Of a stretch of 64,000 nucleotides of DNA, positions 11,636 through 23,670 are shown one piece after another. Below the pieces are notes generated by a model that searched no databases, was not told where the DNA came from, and was given only the letters and a program-made list of their open reading frames with translations. This DNA comes from Stromatinia cepivora. Taxonomy: Eukaryota; Ascomycota; Leotiomycetes; Helotiales; Sclerotiniaceae. The translations under genes and the position numbers were made by a program. Where the stretch lies: assembly GCA_014898415.1 (NCBI GenBank), contig RCTD01000008.1, positions 558,001 through 622,000 of the forward strand, written 5' to 3'. Each line of letters opens with the position of its first letter. Position 1 is the first letter of the stretch.

Positions 11636-14600
11636 TCAAATCCCTATACGAGCCCACCAAGTCCCATCCTGTCTTTCCTGTTCCCGGGCAATTCGTCTCC
11701 AAATTGTCAATTCAGCAATCATGACCTGGTTATGCTGTCTCAATTCTTGAATCTGCGCCTCTCTGTCATTGAACTGAGCTGTCAGGGTCACTATATCGCC
11801 ACTTATACTCTCGAGCTCGCGGATACGTGCTTCTCTGTCGGCGAGGCGAGCAGTGAGGAATTGAATATGCAAAGCTGCATTTACAGTCAGATTATCCATA
11901 CGAGTGGGTCGTTCTTCCGCTTCTTTATCTTGTGGTGATCGTGAGGGCCGGCCCTCTGACGCTTCAGAACCAGGTTTGCTAGGTGGTAATGGTGGGAACT
12001 CGAAGGGTGGAAGATCAACTGGTGGAAGGGATGGTGGTGCTGGAGGGCTATCGGGCTCATCTTCGATTGGTTCGAATGAAAATAGAGATTGTTGCTGGCT
12101 AGTCAATTTTTGATAATTAAAATCACTAAAGTCAATTGTGTCCCAGATCTTCTGTTGGCCCGCCGACAATATACCGACATATAAATCACGTCTGGGTATA
12201 CCACGACGTCTAGGAGCTGGAGCTCTTCTTGGTTTCTGGGCTTTCTTGGCTTTCTTGGCTTTCTTCGCTGCCTTCTTTGCTGCCTTCTTAGCTTTCTTCG
12301 CCTCTTTACGCTCTTGATCCGATGGATGTTTCGGGGGTTCTTTCAGAGCTCTAATTTGTGTAGCTTCTTTATACCCATCCTTTCCCTTCGGACAATCTGA
12401 CCCTTGCTCACATTCTTCAATCCATTGCTTCAACAAATCCTTTTCTTCATCTTTCCATTGTTCGGAGTTTTTGATGGTTTCGAAACTGTTAAGAGCACCA
12501 GTTGTGTTGCCCAAATAATATTCTGAAATACCAGCCCAAAACGCGACTTCTGTGATTAATCTTTCATCACCAACTAAATCTGCCTCAATTGTAGCTTGAT
12601 CCACTGCTGCTAACACTTTATCCATGTCGCCAGCAACAAAACCGTGTAAGGCTCGCTGGAGAACCATGAAATTCATCAACATCTGAACAGTCTCAAGACG
12701 GGCTTGTGCTTTGCATTTGCTAAACTTATCAAACTCTCCCCTGCCTGGACCCACACCCAATCTAGCAGCAGCTTTCGCTCGCAGTTTCTTGTTTACTTCG
12801 ACGAGTTGCTGAATTCTCCTAGCCTGAGCTTGTTGACTTCGAGGAGGACTGGTTGTGCTGCTCGACTTCGCGCTTTCCAAAACCTTAGCTTGCAACAAAT
12901 CCCAAGCCCTTTGCGCAACCTGGTAACCTTTCACTGACTCTGCCAATTTGCCCTCAAGATCCTCCACAATTGCATTAAGTCTTCGTTGGTCCGCTGAAAG
13001 TTCATCGATTACCTTTACACTATCTTGCATGTCTAGTATCATCGAGTTGGATTCGGATTTCCATTGCTCTTCCTGCTCTTTAAGTTGAGCAACTTGAAGT
13101 CTTAAATTTGATAATTCAGCGTGTTGTGGTCCGATTTGAGTTTCTTCCTCGATTTGCTTTAGACGACGGATCCCACTCTCAAATTTCTCTGCTTCTTGCT
13201 TTAGACGACTAATCTCATTCTCCTTCGCTTCATCATATCCTCCGGGCTGCTCTTTGGCTGTGAGTTGCTGCTTTAAACCTTCTATGGATTCCCTAGCTTC
13301 GGCAAGTTCCACTTGGCTACCTCGTAACTGCCCTTTGAGTCTGGCCATTCCTAAACCTTTTCGAACTTCTTCCAATTGTTTTTTCAAAGCAGTGTTTTCT
13401 TTTTTGAATTCATCAATGCCTGTTGGGCCTTGTTTGGCAGTAGCTAGTTCCCGCTGGATAGCTTCTAGTTGTTCTTTGAGTTTGACTGTTTGTATTTTTG
13501 TTTTATCTTCTTGAAGTCGAAATTCTCTCGCTTGTTTTACGAAATCTTCGTCGAATTTCCTTTTAAGGGTTCTTATCTGATGATTAGCAGTAGTTATTTC
13601 ACCCCGGGCAGTTCCTAGCTGGTGTTTGAACTGGACAGCGTCCTCAGTTGCTGTATCTTTTTGAAGTGAAAGTTCTTGCAATTGTTTTTTCAAACTAACG
13701 TTTTCGTCAACTACCTCTGTTGCGTTCTTTTTAACAGAGGCTGATTCCTGTTGGCTAACGTCTAGCTGCTCTTTCAGTTCGGCCGCTTTTACCTGGAATT
13801 CTTCCAACTGTTTTCGTAAGAGAACATTGTTAGCGCCCACCTCACCCTGACCCGCACCAATCAGGGCTTGTTGCTGTTCAATTTTCACATTCAGAGATTT
13901 GATTGTCTCGTCCCGTGCGTCCATTTGAGTTTGTTGACGAGTGACTTGAATGGCCAGGTTTCTCCTCTCTGTAATTAGACCGTTCTCTCTTATAACCCGT
14001 TGTTCTTCTTCTTCCTGCCAAACCTTCAACTTTTCGATTGCCGCATCACCATCTGCGGCTCGAGTCTCTAAATCTATCTTATCATCGAGGTATTTGAGCG
14101 CTGATACCTCCAGCGCTGCATTCTTGTTTTGCAACTCCTCATTCGCTTTCTCCAATTTAGATATTTGCTTCCTGAATTCCAAATTCTCACGCTCTAGGCG
14201 CTTAATTGCGTCTATGTAATTTTCTCCTGTGTGATACACAGCACCTCCCGTGTCTTTTCTGAGGGTTGCATCTTCCAGCTCCTTAGTCAGCTCCTTGATT
14301 TTCTCGTCCTTTTGAAAAGCCGCCCTTTGGAGTTCTGTAATTTCTGCCTCCCTTCTTATTTCTGCTTCTTTGTCTGACGACTTCTCCTCCTCTCGCCCCC
14401 CTGCCTCCATACGATCCAATTCTTTTTGTTTGGCCGCCAACTGTTGTTGTAGCAGACTTATCGCAGCCTCTTTATCACGCAGTGCTTCCGCCTGTATTCG
14501 AGCTTCCACCTGTCTGATCTCTTCCTCCCTTTCTTTATCAGTTTGCTCTTTTCTCTCACGCTGCTCTTTTGCGGCTGCATCCACTTTAGCCATGGCTTCT

Positions 14601-15354
14601 TTGTATTGTTCTTTGTATTTCGCTTCACGCCTTTCTACCTCAGCGCGTGCAATCTGCGCCTGTTTCAATTGATCTTGGAGTGCCAGTAATTGAGCTACCG
14701 TTTCATCGCCGTGCTGTCCCTTCTCCTTCAAATAATTTTCAAGTTTTGCGATCTTCTCTTTGAGTTGTTCCGCAGTCATTTCCACCTCCGCCGCACCCAT
14801 CTTTTTTATCTATCAATCTAATCAGTACCCGCCTCAACAATCCATCATACTACTAAAATTGCGCTTACTGCAGACTTAAGAGTCAGACTCACACTGGCAG
14901 CCATCAAGTTCTTGATCTCTTCAATTTGTTCTTTGGTGTATTTTCCCGACTCCAGATCATCTTTCATCATCTGTTCCGCTTTTTCCTGCTCCGCGAAGAT
15001 TTCGGCCGTAGTTTCTTGTGCGGTTCTCTCAGCCAAGTTCGGTCCAGGTTGATTAACAGTGGGTGTACCTCGTATGGTCTCTGCTTTTTTCGGCGGTGGA
15101 TTTTTATCATTATCTTTGGAGTCAGGTTCGGTCTTATCTATTCCCGTTCCCTTTCCCTCATCTCCTGCACCCTTCTCCTTTTTCGCTTTCTCTCTCTTCT
15201 TCCGCTCTTCCTCGGAGTCTACCGGCCTCTCGAAGCCTGGAGCCCATGGATCCTGGCCCTGATCCTAAGGTAGATTGATTAGTTAGGCCTTTAAAGCCAG
15301 TGGCTGTTTGTATCGAGTGATACTTACGTCACCTGGTGGTGGTACCGCCGCCAT
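11636..15354 (-). CDS. Large coiled-coil protein with TPR-like block and Lys-rich linker
   Basis: 1187 residues from three exons: a 27-nt start exon 15354-15328 (MAAVPPPGD), 15264-14893 and 14800-11636. I do not recognise a named family. The first 130 residues are charged and disordered (EEERKKREKAKKEKG). From about 134 to 800 it is almost unbroken heptad-type coiled coil (EQLKEKIAKLENYLKEKG and many similar). About 830-925 a compact helical block follows (GDMDKVLAAVDQATIEADL ... WAGISEYYLGNTTGALNSF), like a TPR pair. Next come a Lys/Ala tract near 966 (KKAKKAAKKAAKKAKKAKK) that may bind nucleic acid or act as a nuclear signal, an Asp/Pro-rich stretch (about 1045-1080) and a short C-terminal coiled coil. 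Opposite-strand ORFs within it are shadows. A scaffold or tethering role is a guess. The next gene upstream on the same strand has a similar TPR block. Confidence 0.85.
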
Positions 15355-15734
15355 TGTGACTGATTTCAGCAGCTACGTCTTCGAATTGGTAGATTTGGCG
15401 TGGCTAAGCTTTCCGCAGGCTAGTTTGTCCAAACTTGAGATGAATGTTGAGAACGAAGCAAATTTGCAGGTCAATATAGGAAAAATTCTTTGTGAGCGGC
15501 TTGGTTTATTGTTGTTGACGCATCCGGCACACATATGCAGTGTCAATCACAAAGAGAACTCACTAATGCGCCAACATACCCGAGATTTATTGAAAGAAAA
15601 CAATTTGAAGCGCCTACATGCCAATGAAATCTAGGTGATTCCAATAAACTGCACACTATTATTTCACGTCAAAAGATAACGATCAATAAAAACAATGATA
15701 CCATAACTCCATAAACCCACAACACCGTTAAACC
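15355..15734. promoter_or_regulatory. Region upstream of the coiled-coil gene
   Basis: 380 bases between two tandem minus-strand genes: promoter of the coiled-coil gene plus the 3' region of the TPR-like gene. The plus-strand ORF 15308-15634 overlaps the coiled-coil start exon and is taken as chance. Confidence 0.5.
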
Positions 15735-16294
15735 TCAACCTCCTTGCTTTTGTCTCCTTTTCTCCTCATCAATACGCATCTGAGCCTCCCTCATCAACCC
15801 CTCCACCCTCCCACCCCACCCCCTAACATTTACGCCCCTTACCAACGCAATCTTCGCCTCCCTCCACTTCTTCATCCCCATAAAACACAATCCTCGATAC
15901 AAATGACATTTACTAATCTCATAGAAAAAGTTCTTATCCTCTGCAATACATGAAGCCTCTTCCACGTGTTCTAGAGCTTGATCGGGCTCGGAAATTTCGA
16001 GGAGTGCACATGATTTGATGAGTTGGAGATTTATGTATTGTTTGAAAGCACGGTTGCTTATCTTGAGAGACTCTTTCGGACGTTGAGCGAATGTGGAATT
16101 TGTTTGGTGATCGACGCTGGTGCATTCATGAGTTGTTTCTGGAAGCTCCGGAAGCTGGGGAATGGTGTATTTTTTGTTTTTGCTAGGAAGCTCCAGCCTC
16201 GAGGTTCGGGGCTCCATCTGCTGTCTGGTAAGAGTTGGTTGAATTGTTAATATAATGATACTAATTTAGGTTTGAATCTGACTCCTTGAGGCAT
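15735..16294 (-). CDS. Small TPR-like helical protein
   Basis: The main exon 16217-15735 gives 160 residues ending KRRQKQGG. A 33-nt start exon at 16294-16262 (MPQGVRFKPKL) may precede it: removing 16261-16218 (GTATCA ... ATTAAC ... CAG) keeps frame, giving about 171 residues. Otherwise the start is Met at 16217. The N-terminal third is polar; residues from about 75 of the main exon form paired helices: LLEISEPDQALEHVEEASCI, then YRGLCFMGMKKWREAKIALV, a TPR-type helix-turn-helix pattern with G/A/Y spacing. TPR-like repeats mediate protein contacts. The order and spacing of the helices parallel the block at about 830-925 of the coiled-coil protein next door, so the two may be related or work together. 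The function is unknown. Confidence 0.65.
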
Positions 16295-17699
16295 AGATTC
16301 ATATTTTTTATGATTGAATTAAACAAAAATGATAAATCACACCCTTGAACCATCGATTTGTCCACCAAAGTGCTGTACACCATCGCCTTTCAACCTCTAC
16401 CCAAGATTCTCTTTGTCTCCCCAACCTTTAACAAAGGAACCGGCAAAAACAAGAATCTCAAGCTTGGCAATCGCAAGCTGCGCAACGTAAAATCGCTGGC
16501 TTCAAATTCTCATCAAGCGTGGCAACTCTTATTCGTCCAACACAATTTTTAACCGTGATCAAAATCTTCCCAAAACAAATGCTGATGTATGTTCGGTACG
16601 GTACGAAAAACCCTCACTTTGTCACATTTCACTGGGGATATATGATATGTGTAGTCATCACTAGCCGATTTTGGCTGAGACAAAAATTGGGGAACAAAGA
16701 AAATGCGAAATGAAGTGCTACCGCCATCAAAGCATTGGTGTAACTGGGATAAAGAAATAGGTGTGAATGGATCGGGTTTTGTTTAAGATGAAAGAAGATG
16801 ATGAAGGGTGCTTTGAGGGTTTGGAAGATTGTGGAATGGTTGGAATGGAGTGTGGGTGAGAATGGATATTGGAGTGTGAGGGCTGGAATTTGGAAGAGTT
16901 AAGTGTTCAAAGAACGGTAATGGTGGGAATTGATGATGATTGAACTGTGTCAATGCTTTGATTCAATCCGAAAAAGGAATATCAATCTTTGAGCTCGATT
17001 GGGATTATACATTCTCTTCGGCCACTTTCGCTTTCTCAGACACCTTAGGTCGGATAGTTCTAATAGGCTTTTCTATTCGTTAAATCGCCGATACTCCAAA
17101 GTACGATTGATTATTTCACTGCCTCAACATTTAGACACTGCCTATGAAGAGTGCAAATGCGTGTTTGGATAAGACTTATGAAAGTCTTTGGCGTATTAGA
17201 TAGGCTTCTCTCGATTATCTTATGAATATTGTAGCTTTTTAGATGTTGATAATCCCCAACCTACCACAAATGGCCAGCATAGCATCATCCATATCCAGCC
17301 AAGGAGACAAGTGATTGGCAGGAGGTTTTTAATGGTGGTTTATGAGACTTTTCAATCATGGGTGATGCTTTGTCATAAATTTGCTAATGATGGATATTAA
17401 AACCTAGTCATGAAGAAACTTAATAATGTTGCTAGGTCAGACAGTAATGCACAGGAATTCATACCATATGAGTATGTACTGATGGAAAGGAAACAGTCCA
17501 TTTCTAATAATATATCAAATGGTTCCTTCCTTGGGGTAGACTGCTCCAGCTCAAATGAATTCCACATGCCTATGTGAAGACTGAGAATTTCGGTACTCAG
17601 CGATGTCCTGATGGAAAAGTGAGCCAAGTCTTATGTGGGATACTACATGTATTCTAATGCAGTCTAGCCTCTCATTGATATTCAACTTTCCAGATCATA
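16295..17699. other. Intergenic, no supported gene
   Basis: 1.4 kb. Around 16740-16960 the plus strand is purine-rich (GA/GT tracts), and the short ORFs have no recognisable content. No repeats stand out. Confidence 0.5.
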
Positions 17700-18332
17700 C
17701 GATGCCACCTGAAGGAAAGACGAGGCTAATTGGTGCTCACTGATAAAAACCCGAACCAGGAAACGATGACTGATCAAATGATAGGAGTATCGAATTTCTC
17801 AACCCCAAAGCGAAAGAGACTCTTGAAAACGGCCAAAATTCATCCAGTTGCTTATCAAGTCGAACTTCATCCATATTTTCCTCAGAAGGGATTGATTGAG
17901 TTCTGCCAAGCAAATGATATCCACGTTATTGCTCACAGTCCTCTTGGTGGGATTCCGATTCCTGTTCTGGTTGGAAGACGTGGTCCAGGGCCATTGGAAG
18001 ACTCTACCGTACTTCATTACTTCCCAATATCCAATTACAAGTAGTTTCTCATTATGATTAGGTATTGGAACTAGCAAAAAAGTACAACAAGTCGCCCGCG
18101 CAAATTCTACTTTGTGCTAATGACTATCTGCCGTGGTATTTCTGTTGTACTAAATTCTAACAACCCAAGGCGTATTGCTGAGAACTTTGATGTCTTGTTT
18201 GACTTCGAGCATCAGGATCTCCAGAAAATGACCGATCTGGTGGGAGTGCGAGGGGAAAATGGAGTTAGAAACTTGGAGATGACGGCGTATCTAGGGTTCG
18301 ACAACTTCAATGGGGAGGTAGAAGAGGCGTAG
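17700..18332 (+). pseudogene. Truncated, frameshifted aldo-keto reductase
   Basis: C-terminal half of an NAD(P)H-dependent aldo-keto reductase. From 17782 the frame reads GVSNFSTPKRKRLLKTAK, then VAYQVELHPYFPQKGLIEF and HVIAHSPLGG, all family-typical. A normal 53-nt intron (18009-18061) still splices in frame to VLELAKKYNKSPAQILL. Just after that (about 18115-18130) the frame shifts, and RGISVVLNSNNPRRIAENF continues in another frame to the tail LGFDNFNGEVEEA and TAG at 18330-18332. Upstream, 17700-17760 holds a relic EGKTRLIG that ends in stops, and the N-terminal half with the catalytic Asp, Tyr and Lys is absent. So it is missing about half its length and carries at least one further frameshift: a pseudogene, not a working enzyme. 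Confidence 0.85.
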
Positions 18333-18743
18333 CGGTCTCTAGCTGAACAAGGTGGTAAACCATAGCCTATTTTTGAAATTTGACAAAAATGTCTGCAAAG
18401 TTTTTAATTTCAAAGTCTAAACGGCACATTGAGCGGCATTCCTCAATGCCGGAAACACTGCCTTGCTTCTATGCATACACTCACTGCCACTCCAAAGCTA
18501 AGAGAGAGCCTTGCGTGCTGTTTGTAGCACTCAATCTATTTTATTTCATGTTACTTCTTGGGGCTCCACGACAGCGATTACACTATGAAGCGTGTAAGTC
18601 TGCAATCATTAAGCGGCGAAACCACTGAATCCCCACACTGCATCTACTGACGAACGACTACAAAGTTTCGCCATTATAAATCTATTAAGCGTTGAATAGA
18701 GGAGGACAGGAGCACAGATACTGACGCCGACGATGAAGCTTCC
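18333..18743. other. Intergenic between two pseudogenes
   Basis: 411 bases with nothing recognisable. The ORF 18380-18628 shows no family resemblance. Confidence 0.45.
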
Positions 18744-21082
18744 TTGAGACCCATGAAGTCCGAGACAAGAATTGACGTGGTCTCAAGTAATGCCAGGCCG
18801 GCGGCAGTCCAGAAACGTGCTTCGGAGCCCAGTATTAGCACTATTGCCAGTCAAGTCACGGGCAGTGAAGGCCATAATTTTCAAAGAAATACATCACTTT
18901 CTGGGTCAGAATATCCCACATCCACATCACAAATAAGAAGACCCTCCAACGATGCACTGGCAAATACAGCTTCGACTGTCAACCCTTTGGGGTTGACGTT
19001 GATTCATTCGGCGCGAGGGCCTTTGGTTGGCATGGTATTTATCCATGGGTTCGGGGGCACTTCTCGGGGAACTTGGTCATGGGAGCGCGACACAAGAAAC
19101 TTTTGGCCTGGTTGGCTGGTTGATGATGCCGAGTTATCCAGATCTCGTATCTTTACATTTGGATATTTCGCAACTTCCTTGGTGTCCAGAGCTCGCTCAG
19201 CATATTAGATTCTCGAAGGACCTTCTCTTTAGAAAGAAAAAAATTTCGAGCGAATTCGAGGTGGATAAGTCACCGATCGGAAAAGTCTGCTCTCATCTCT
19301 AGCTCGTCCCATTTTTCTGGTGGTGAAAATGTACCGACTCATTTTATTCTCTTAGTTCCTAATAATCTTCGTCGTGCACTCAATTGGGGGAGGGGGGGGG
19401 GGAGGGGTTGGTGGCTAAAAAGGTATTTCTTCAATGCTCATAGTGAGGTGACCATTGTGACAAGCCCAGGCATATATCACTGAAAATTCAGATCAACAAT
19501 ATGCGGACATTATCGCAGAAGTATTTGCAATTTTTTTTCTTGCGACACCGCACAAAGGCTCAGGCTCGGCCCAAACCTTGAATAATATCATGATAGCAGT
19601 GCCAGGCTTGAGTTCCAAAAACTATGTGGCAGAGCTCGAGAACAACTCAAGTTCACTTCAGGATATCGATGAACAGTTTCGGAATATCTGTGGATAACTG
19701 GAACTGGTTTCTTTCTACGAGACACTAAAGACTAGTCTAGCCGGAACAAAAATAAATGTGAGTATTTGGCGTTCAAGCTATGTTTTTGTTGTTAGGTAGC
19801 ATCTCTAACATTGAATTCAGATTGTAGAGAACGATTCTGCAATCCTTAGATACCAGCGAAACCTCGAGTTCCTTGATAGCAGATCGTCATGGAATGTTCA
19901 AATTCCGTGACCTTGGCGATATAAGTTACGTCGATATCAGAAACATACTGAGGTGGTTCCCTAAGGTAATCCGCGATACATCCTAAATGGAAATAACCAT
20001 ATTAGATATATAATAACTATATATAATCCAAAAAGTCATGACGGCACTCTTGTCATTTTGCATTCGGAAACTTGCCAAGAGACTAGAAAAATTGCCCATA
20101 GTGAATGGGTGAATTCTGTGTTCAGCAGCAAGAGCTGAAGTCTTGTTGTGACGGCATGGTTCAAAAAGACAAAGATATTGGACATCTCCACTGGGCAAGA
20201 ATTGCACAGTCTTTCGAAAAAACGCACATTCGGACGAAAGCGATTGCGTTTGGACATAAGGATGAAGAAGTGCTAATTGGCTACGATGATTGCTCTATAC
20301 AATGTATCGAACTAGCTACAGAGCAAGAAAAGTGGCGATTCGTGGCCAAGGATCCAGCATCAATAGATTACGATATTGCACGGTATGTTTCTTTTAGCCC
20401 CGACTTGGCAGAAGTTGCGTTTATATTCCGGGGACGGCCTATATTTGTGTGGACAATACAACAAGATTCCATTCTCATACCTCCAAAACGGTGCATATGC
20501 GCTGAGGATAAATTCAGACCTGAGGGGGATGCATCGAATAATCCCGAGAAGATTTTATGGCAGTTATATAGCAACTATTTATTGATTTTATATGAAGATA
20601 CGAAGGTCATCGACTGGAATGTTGCCGACGACGAACAACTACAGTATGACTATTTAGGCGAAAGGGTTTCGATCATGGAGCTCAGCGTTGAGGGAAACCT
20701 CCTTTTGATAAGCGATAATAATGGAACACTGAGTATCTGGGTGGTACCCGAGTATCATCTTGCTTATCGACTCAAGTGTGATGAACTCGTCATTGATTTG
20801 GCATTTTCGTCTGATACGACCTGGTTTTATGACATCCGTGGATCCTTTTGCCATGTCTGGGAGCCGGATGCTCTCTTTTATGCTGATGGCTTCGATCAAG
20901 ATGAGATGTCAAGCACATACCCTGTTCTGTCGAAGAACGAAAATGATAACGTGCCAGTAACCACTTTGGGATGCGATCATTCCAACAGGTTCCTGTGCTG
21001 TGGGGAAGAAGATGGCAAGGTTACAATGTATGACAATATGGATGGCAGCAAGGTTCGAAAGCTTTTCTGGTCAAGTCTATGA
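18744..21082 (+). pseudogene. Broken NLR: alpha/beta-hydrolase head and WD40 tail, NACHT region lost
   Basis: Remnant of a fungal STAND/NLR-type receptor. 18744-19208 encodes a polar leader, then GLTLIHSARGPLVGMVFIHG and SRGTWSWERDTRNFWPGW, the lipase-like N-terminal domain found on many fungal NLRs. After a frame break, 19366-19425 encodes a degraded nucleophile elbow (FVVHSIGG) run into a poly-G tract, then LVAKK. 19470-19690 holds FFLATPHKGSGSAQTLNNI and LQDIDEQFRNICG with a stop. 19845-19980 holds scraps like SRSSWNVQI. The nucleotide-binding NACHT/NB-ARC part, with its Walker A and B, is not found. From 20030 (SHDGTLVILHSETCQETRK) and 20105 on, a 325-codon open frame keeps WD40-type repeats (SIQCIELATEQEKWRF, GTLSIWVVPEYHLAY, DGKVTMYDNMDGSKVRK). 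The C-terminal frame could still be translated, but no intact receptor is possible. Confidence 0.85.
19386..19407 (+). repeat. Poly-G-rich tract in the NLR nucleophile motif
   Basis: Twenty-two bases, all G except two A. It sits exactly where the conserved HS(M/I)GG-L elbow would be encoded, expanding the Gly codons and disturbing the frame. Confidence 0.8.
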
Positions 21083-22087
21083 CTCGGGGAAAATAACTAT
21101 CAAACGATTGGAGCCGCCCACTAAAGAAGAGTTCTGAGATCAGAGCTCAACTAATACTAATTGGGACTAGCTTACCCTTTATGGAGCCCATGTGAACCAT
21201 ATTCTTCTAACAAAATCAATCTATATTAATAAATGATGATAAAAAAAACCGCTGAAAACAAGATACAAATTATTAACATCTGGTTATGTACTTATAGAAT
21301 TTAAAAATTATTGATCTAGCTCTATACAATTCATAAAAATAATCATTCACTAATTTCATACTTCTATAGGGTAAGTGAGTTAGTTGGTAATAGAACAGGG
21401 CAGGTAGGGCGTCAAATCACAAATCAAGAGCAGTATGAAGCAATACTAATGATTAGCAAAGGCATCGCAGACCAGTTCAACTGCTTCACCAAGAACCAGA
21501 GGAGACACCGACCCATGGAGCTTTGTAGGGCGGTAGATATTGGTAGATATTTTCAAAATATTCAGCCAATCGACAAAGATATAGCAAGCAAAGGCGCGTA
21601 CCACCTCTCTTAACATGGATAAACCAGGCCAAGGGTCGATAAAGCTCCACATTTTTAATATATTCACAACAATTTTCATCTCCTACATGATATGATGTAT
21701 GTAATCAATTCATCCAGATTCTGAAAGGGAGAACTTTATTTACCCTTATTAATATGTACCTGGAATGAAAGATAAAGTTGATCTCGAATCTTTAGCCCTG
21801 GTCATTTCGGTTTGTTTCAATTCATCACATCGGGCTTAGATCTAAGACCCATTGCAATCTCCACTTTAAGAACAAGACCCCTCCCTCATATGGGGAAATG
21901 GTAAATGGTAAATGGCTTCAACATCTGGAAATGTTTTTTTGGTATTCTTCTTTCATCTATTGCTAAGACATCCTCTCTCATCATTCTTTCTGAGAGAAAG
22001 TCAATCTATTTTTTTCTTCCTTTCACTTCCTTGACGTTGCTACGTCTAGTCACTCATTAATTTTCTTCTTCATTTAATTCATTAATC
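21083..22087. promoter_or_regulatory. Intergenic; promoter of the GPI-anchored protein
   Basis: AT-rich, no supported ORF. The last 130 bases before the next ATG are pyrimidine-rich on the plus strand (for example TCTTCCTTTCACTTCCTTGA), a common feature of highly expressed fungal promoters. A short direct repeat GGTAAAT/GGTAAATGG lies near 21900. Confidence 0.5.
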
Positions 22088-23670
22088 ATGGTTCAGCGAA
22101 TCATTTCCATCGCCATTTTGGCGCTTCCATTCATTGGTAAAGTGTCCGCGACAAACAGATATACGTTAGTGGATGATTATGGATGGAGTAAAATATACTG
22201 ATAATAAAAAGTACCTCATCAACGTCCTCCGCAGCATGTGTTTCAACTGGTGTCATCCTTTCTGGCCAGACTGCTTGCCCAGCATCTTCCGTAGATGCGT
22301 CTTCTACCATCAGCGACATTGCTTCAACGTCTTCTGTCGCCACCATTATTCCCACAACGTACCCGGTAGAGGTATCTTCAGTCACTGGAGTTTTTACCAC
22401 AACTTCAGTTCCATATCCCCACACCACATCAACCATTTATGGAATGAACACACGAATTGACGAGCTTGGATCAGTTGTTACCGAAACTGTTATTCTTTCA
22501 ACTACTATTTGCCCTATCACTGCTACCGAAGGAGAAGCCACTCCATCGCCATCCAGCGTAAATATCGATTCGATGACAACTATTCAAAGTACTATTGCAA
22601 GCACCAGATCGGCCGCTAGTCCTATTATTAGCTCGACTTCTGCTGAAGGAGTTGCTGTCAGCAGTCCACTTGCTGCCGCTTCTTCAACATTGAGTCTTGT
22701 TGCAAGTCTTTCAGCCATAACCCCAGCTGCAGGAAATACTAGCAGTACTGTTGTTATTCTTCAAACAGCTACCGTTATACCAGAAGCCTACACAACCCAA
22801 GTATCTGAGGCTGCATACGCTTGGAGCACTGTAACTACCGAAGGAACAAACACTGTGATCGCTGTTGGCTCAAGCCCAAGTGTCCCAGCTAGTGTATCTT
22901 CCGCAGCATGCATACCTTCTGGTGGTATTCTTTTATCTGGCCAAACAGCTTGCCCCAATACACCTACTAGCTCGACTGATGCGCTCTCTGGTGAGACTCC
23001 CGGCATGGCTCCATCGGCTGCTATTCCTACTATTGCAGTTTCTCGCGAGCCTGAGACTGCTGTACCGACTAATACAGTTATTTCTCCAGCCGCTTCTAGT
23101 GTCTCACTTTCCGGTGAGACTACCAGCACATCTTCCGCTGCATGCGTAGCTTCTGGTGCCCTCCTATCCGGTAAAACAGCCTGTCTAGAAACCCCAAATA
23201 AAGCAGTAACCTCCAATGCCGCCATTTCCGCTCAACCATCCACCACATCTGTAATCGATACCCCCATGCAATCTACTCCGGCCACCGAAAGGATCAACAC
23301 TCCTCAACCCTCCAGCGCACTCGCCCAATCCGGAACCACAACCATTCCAACAATCTTAGCTCCAACCTACGCCACGACCTCCTTCCTCACAAAACCAACT
23401 TCCGCATCCATCTTCAACTCTACCTCTTTCCAAACCATCACCCCAAGTAGCGTATCGTTAAGTGGTACTGGTATCCTTATCGACACTGCTACTCTTGGTA
23501 GTACCGAAACTTTCACATTCGCCATGCCAAGCGCCTATAGCCCAACCGGAACAAGCGATTCCAGTGCCGTTACCGCTTACTCTTATTCGGATTCTGGAGT
23601 TTCGAAAGTTGGTGTGAGAGGAAGTTTGGTGGTTGCTTTGAGTGTTATGGCTTTAGTGTTGGTGGTTTAG
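22088..23670 (+). CDS. Ser/Thr-rich GPI-anchored cell-wall protein with three Cys repeats
   Basis: 511 residues from two exons, 22088-22164 and 22212-23670 (47-nt intron, in-frame join). The N-terminus MVQRIISIAILALPFIGKVSA is a signal peptide. Nearly all of the rest is Ser/Thr/Ala/Pro, as in heavily O-mannosylated wall proteins. A short cysteine motif occurs three times, near residues 29-50, 257-278 and 335-355: SSAAC, about 8 residues, LSGQTAC or LSGKTAC. The C-terminus has small residues then VRGSLVVALSVMALVLVV, which fits a GPI-attachment signal. I recognise no catalytic domain. A role as a structural or adhesive wall protein is inferred from composition. The opposite-strand ORFs here mirror the biased composition and are not genes. 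Confidence 0.88.

Noticed and set aside
13254..14672. Several Ser/Leu/Cys-rich plus-strand ORFs
   Set aside because: They are the antisense of the coiled-coil gene; Glu/Lys/Ala codons read backwards give Ser/Leu/Phe/Cys.
22788..23225. 145-codon minus-strand ORF in the wall-protein gene
   Set aside because: Mirror of the Ser/Thr/Ala-rich coding strand, without own signals.
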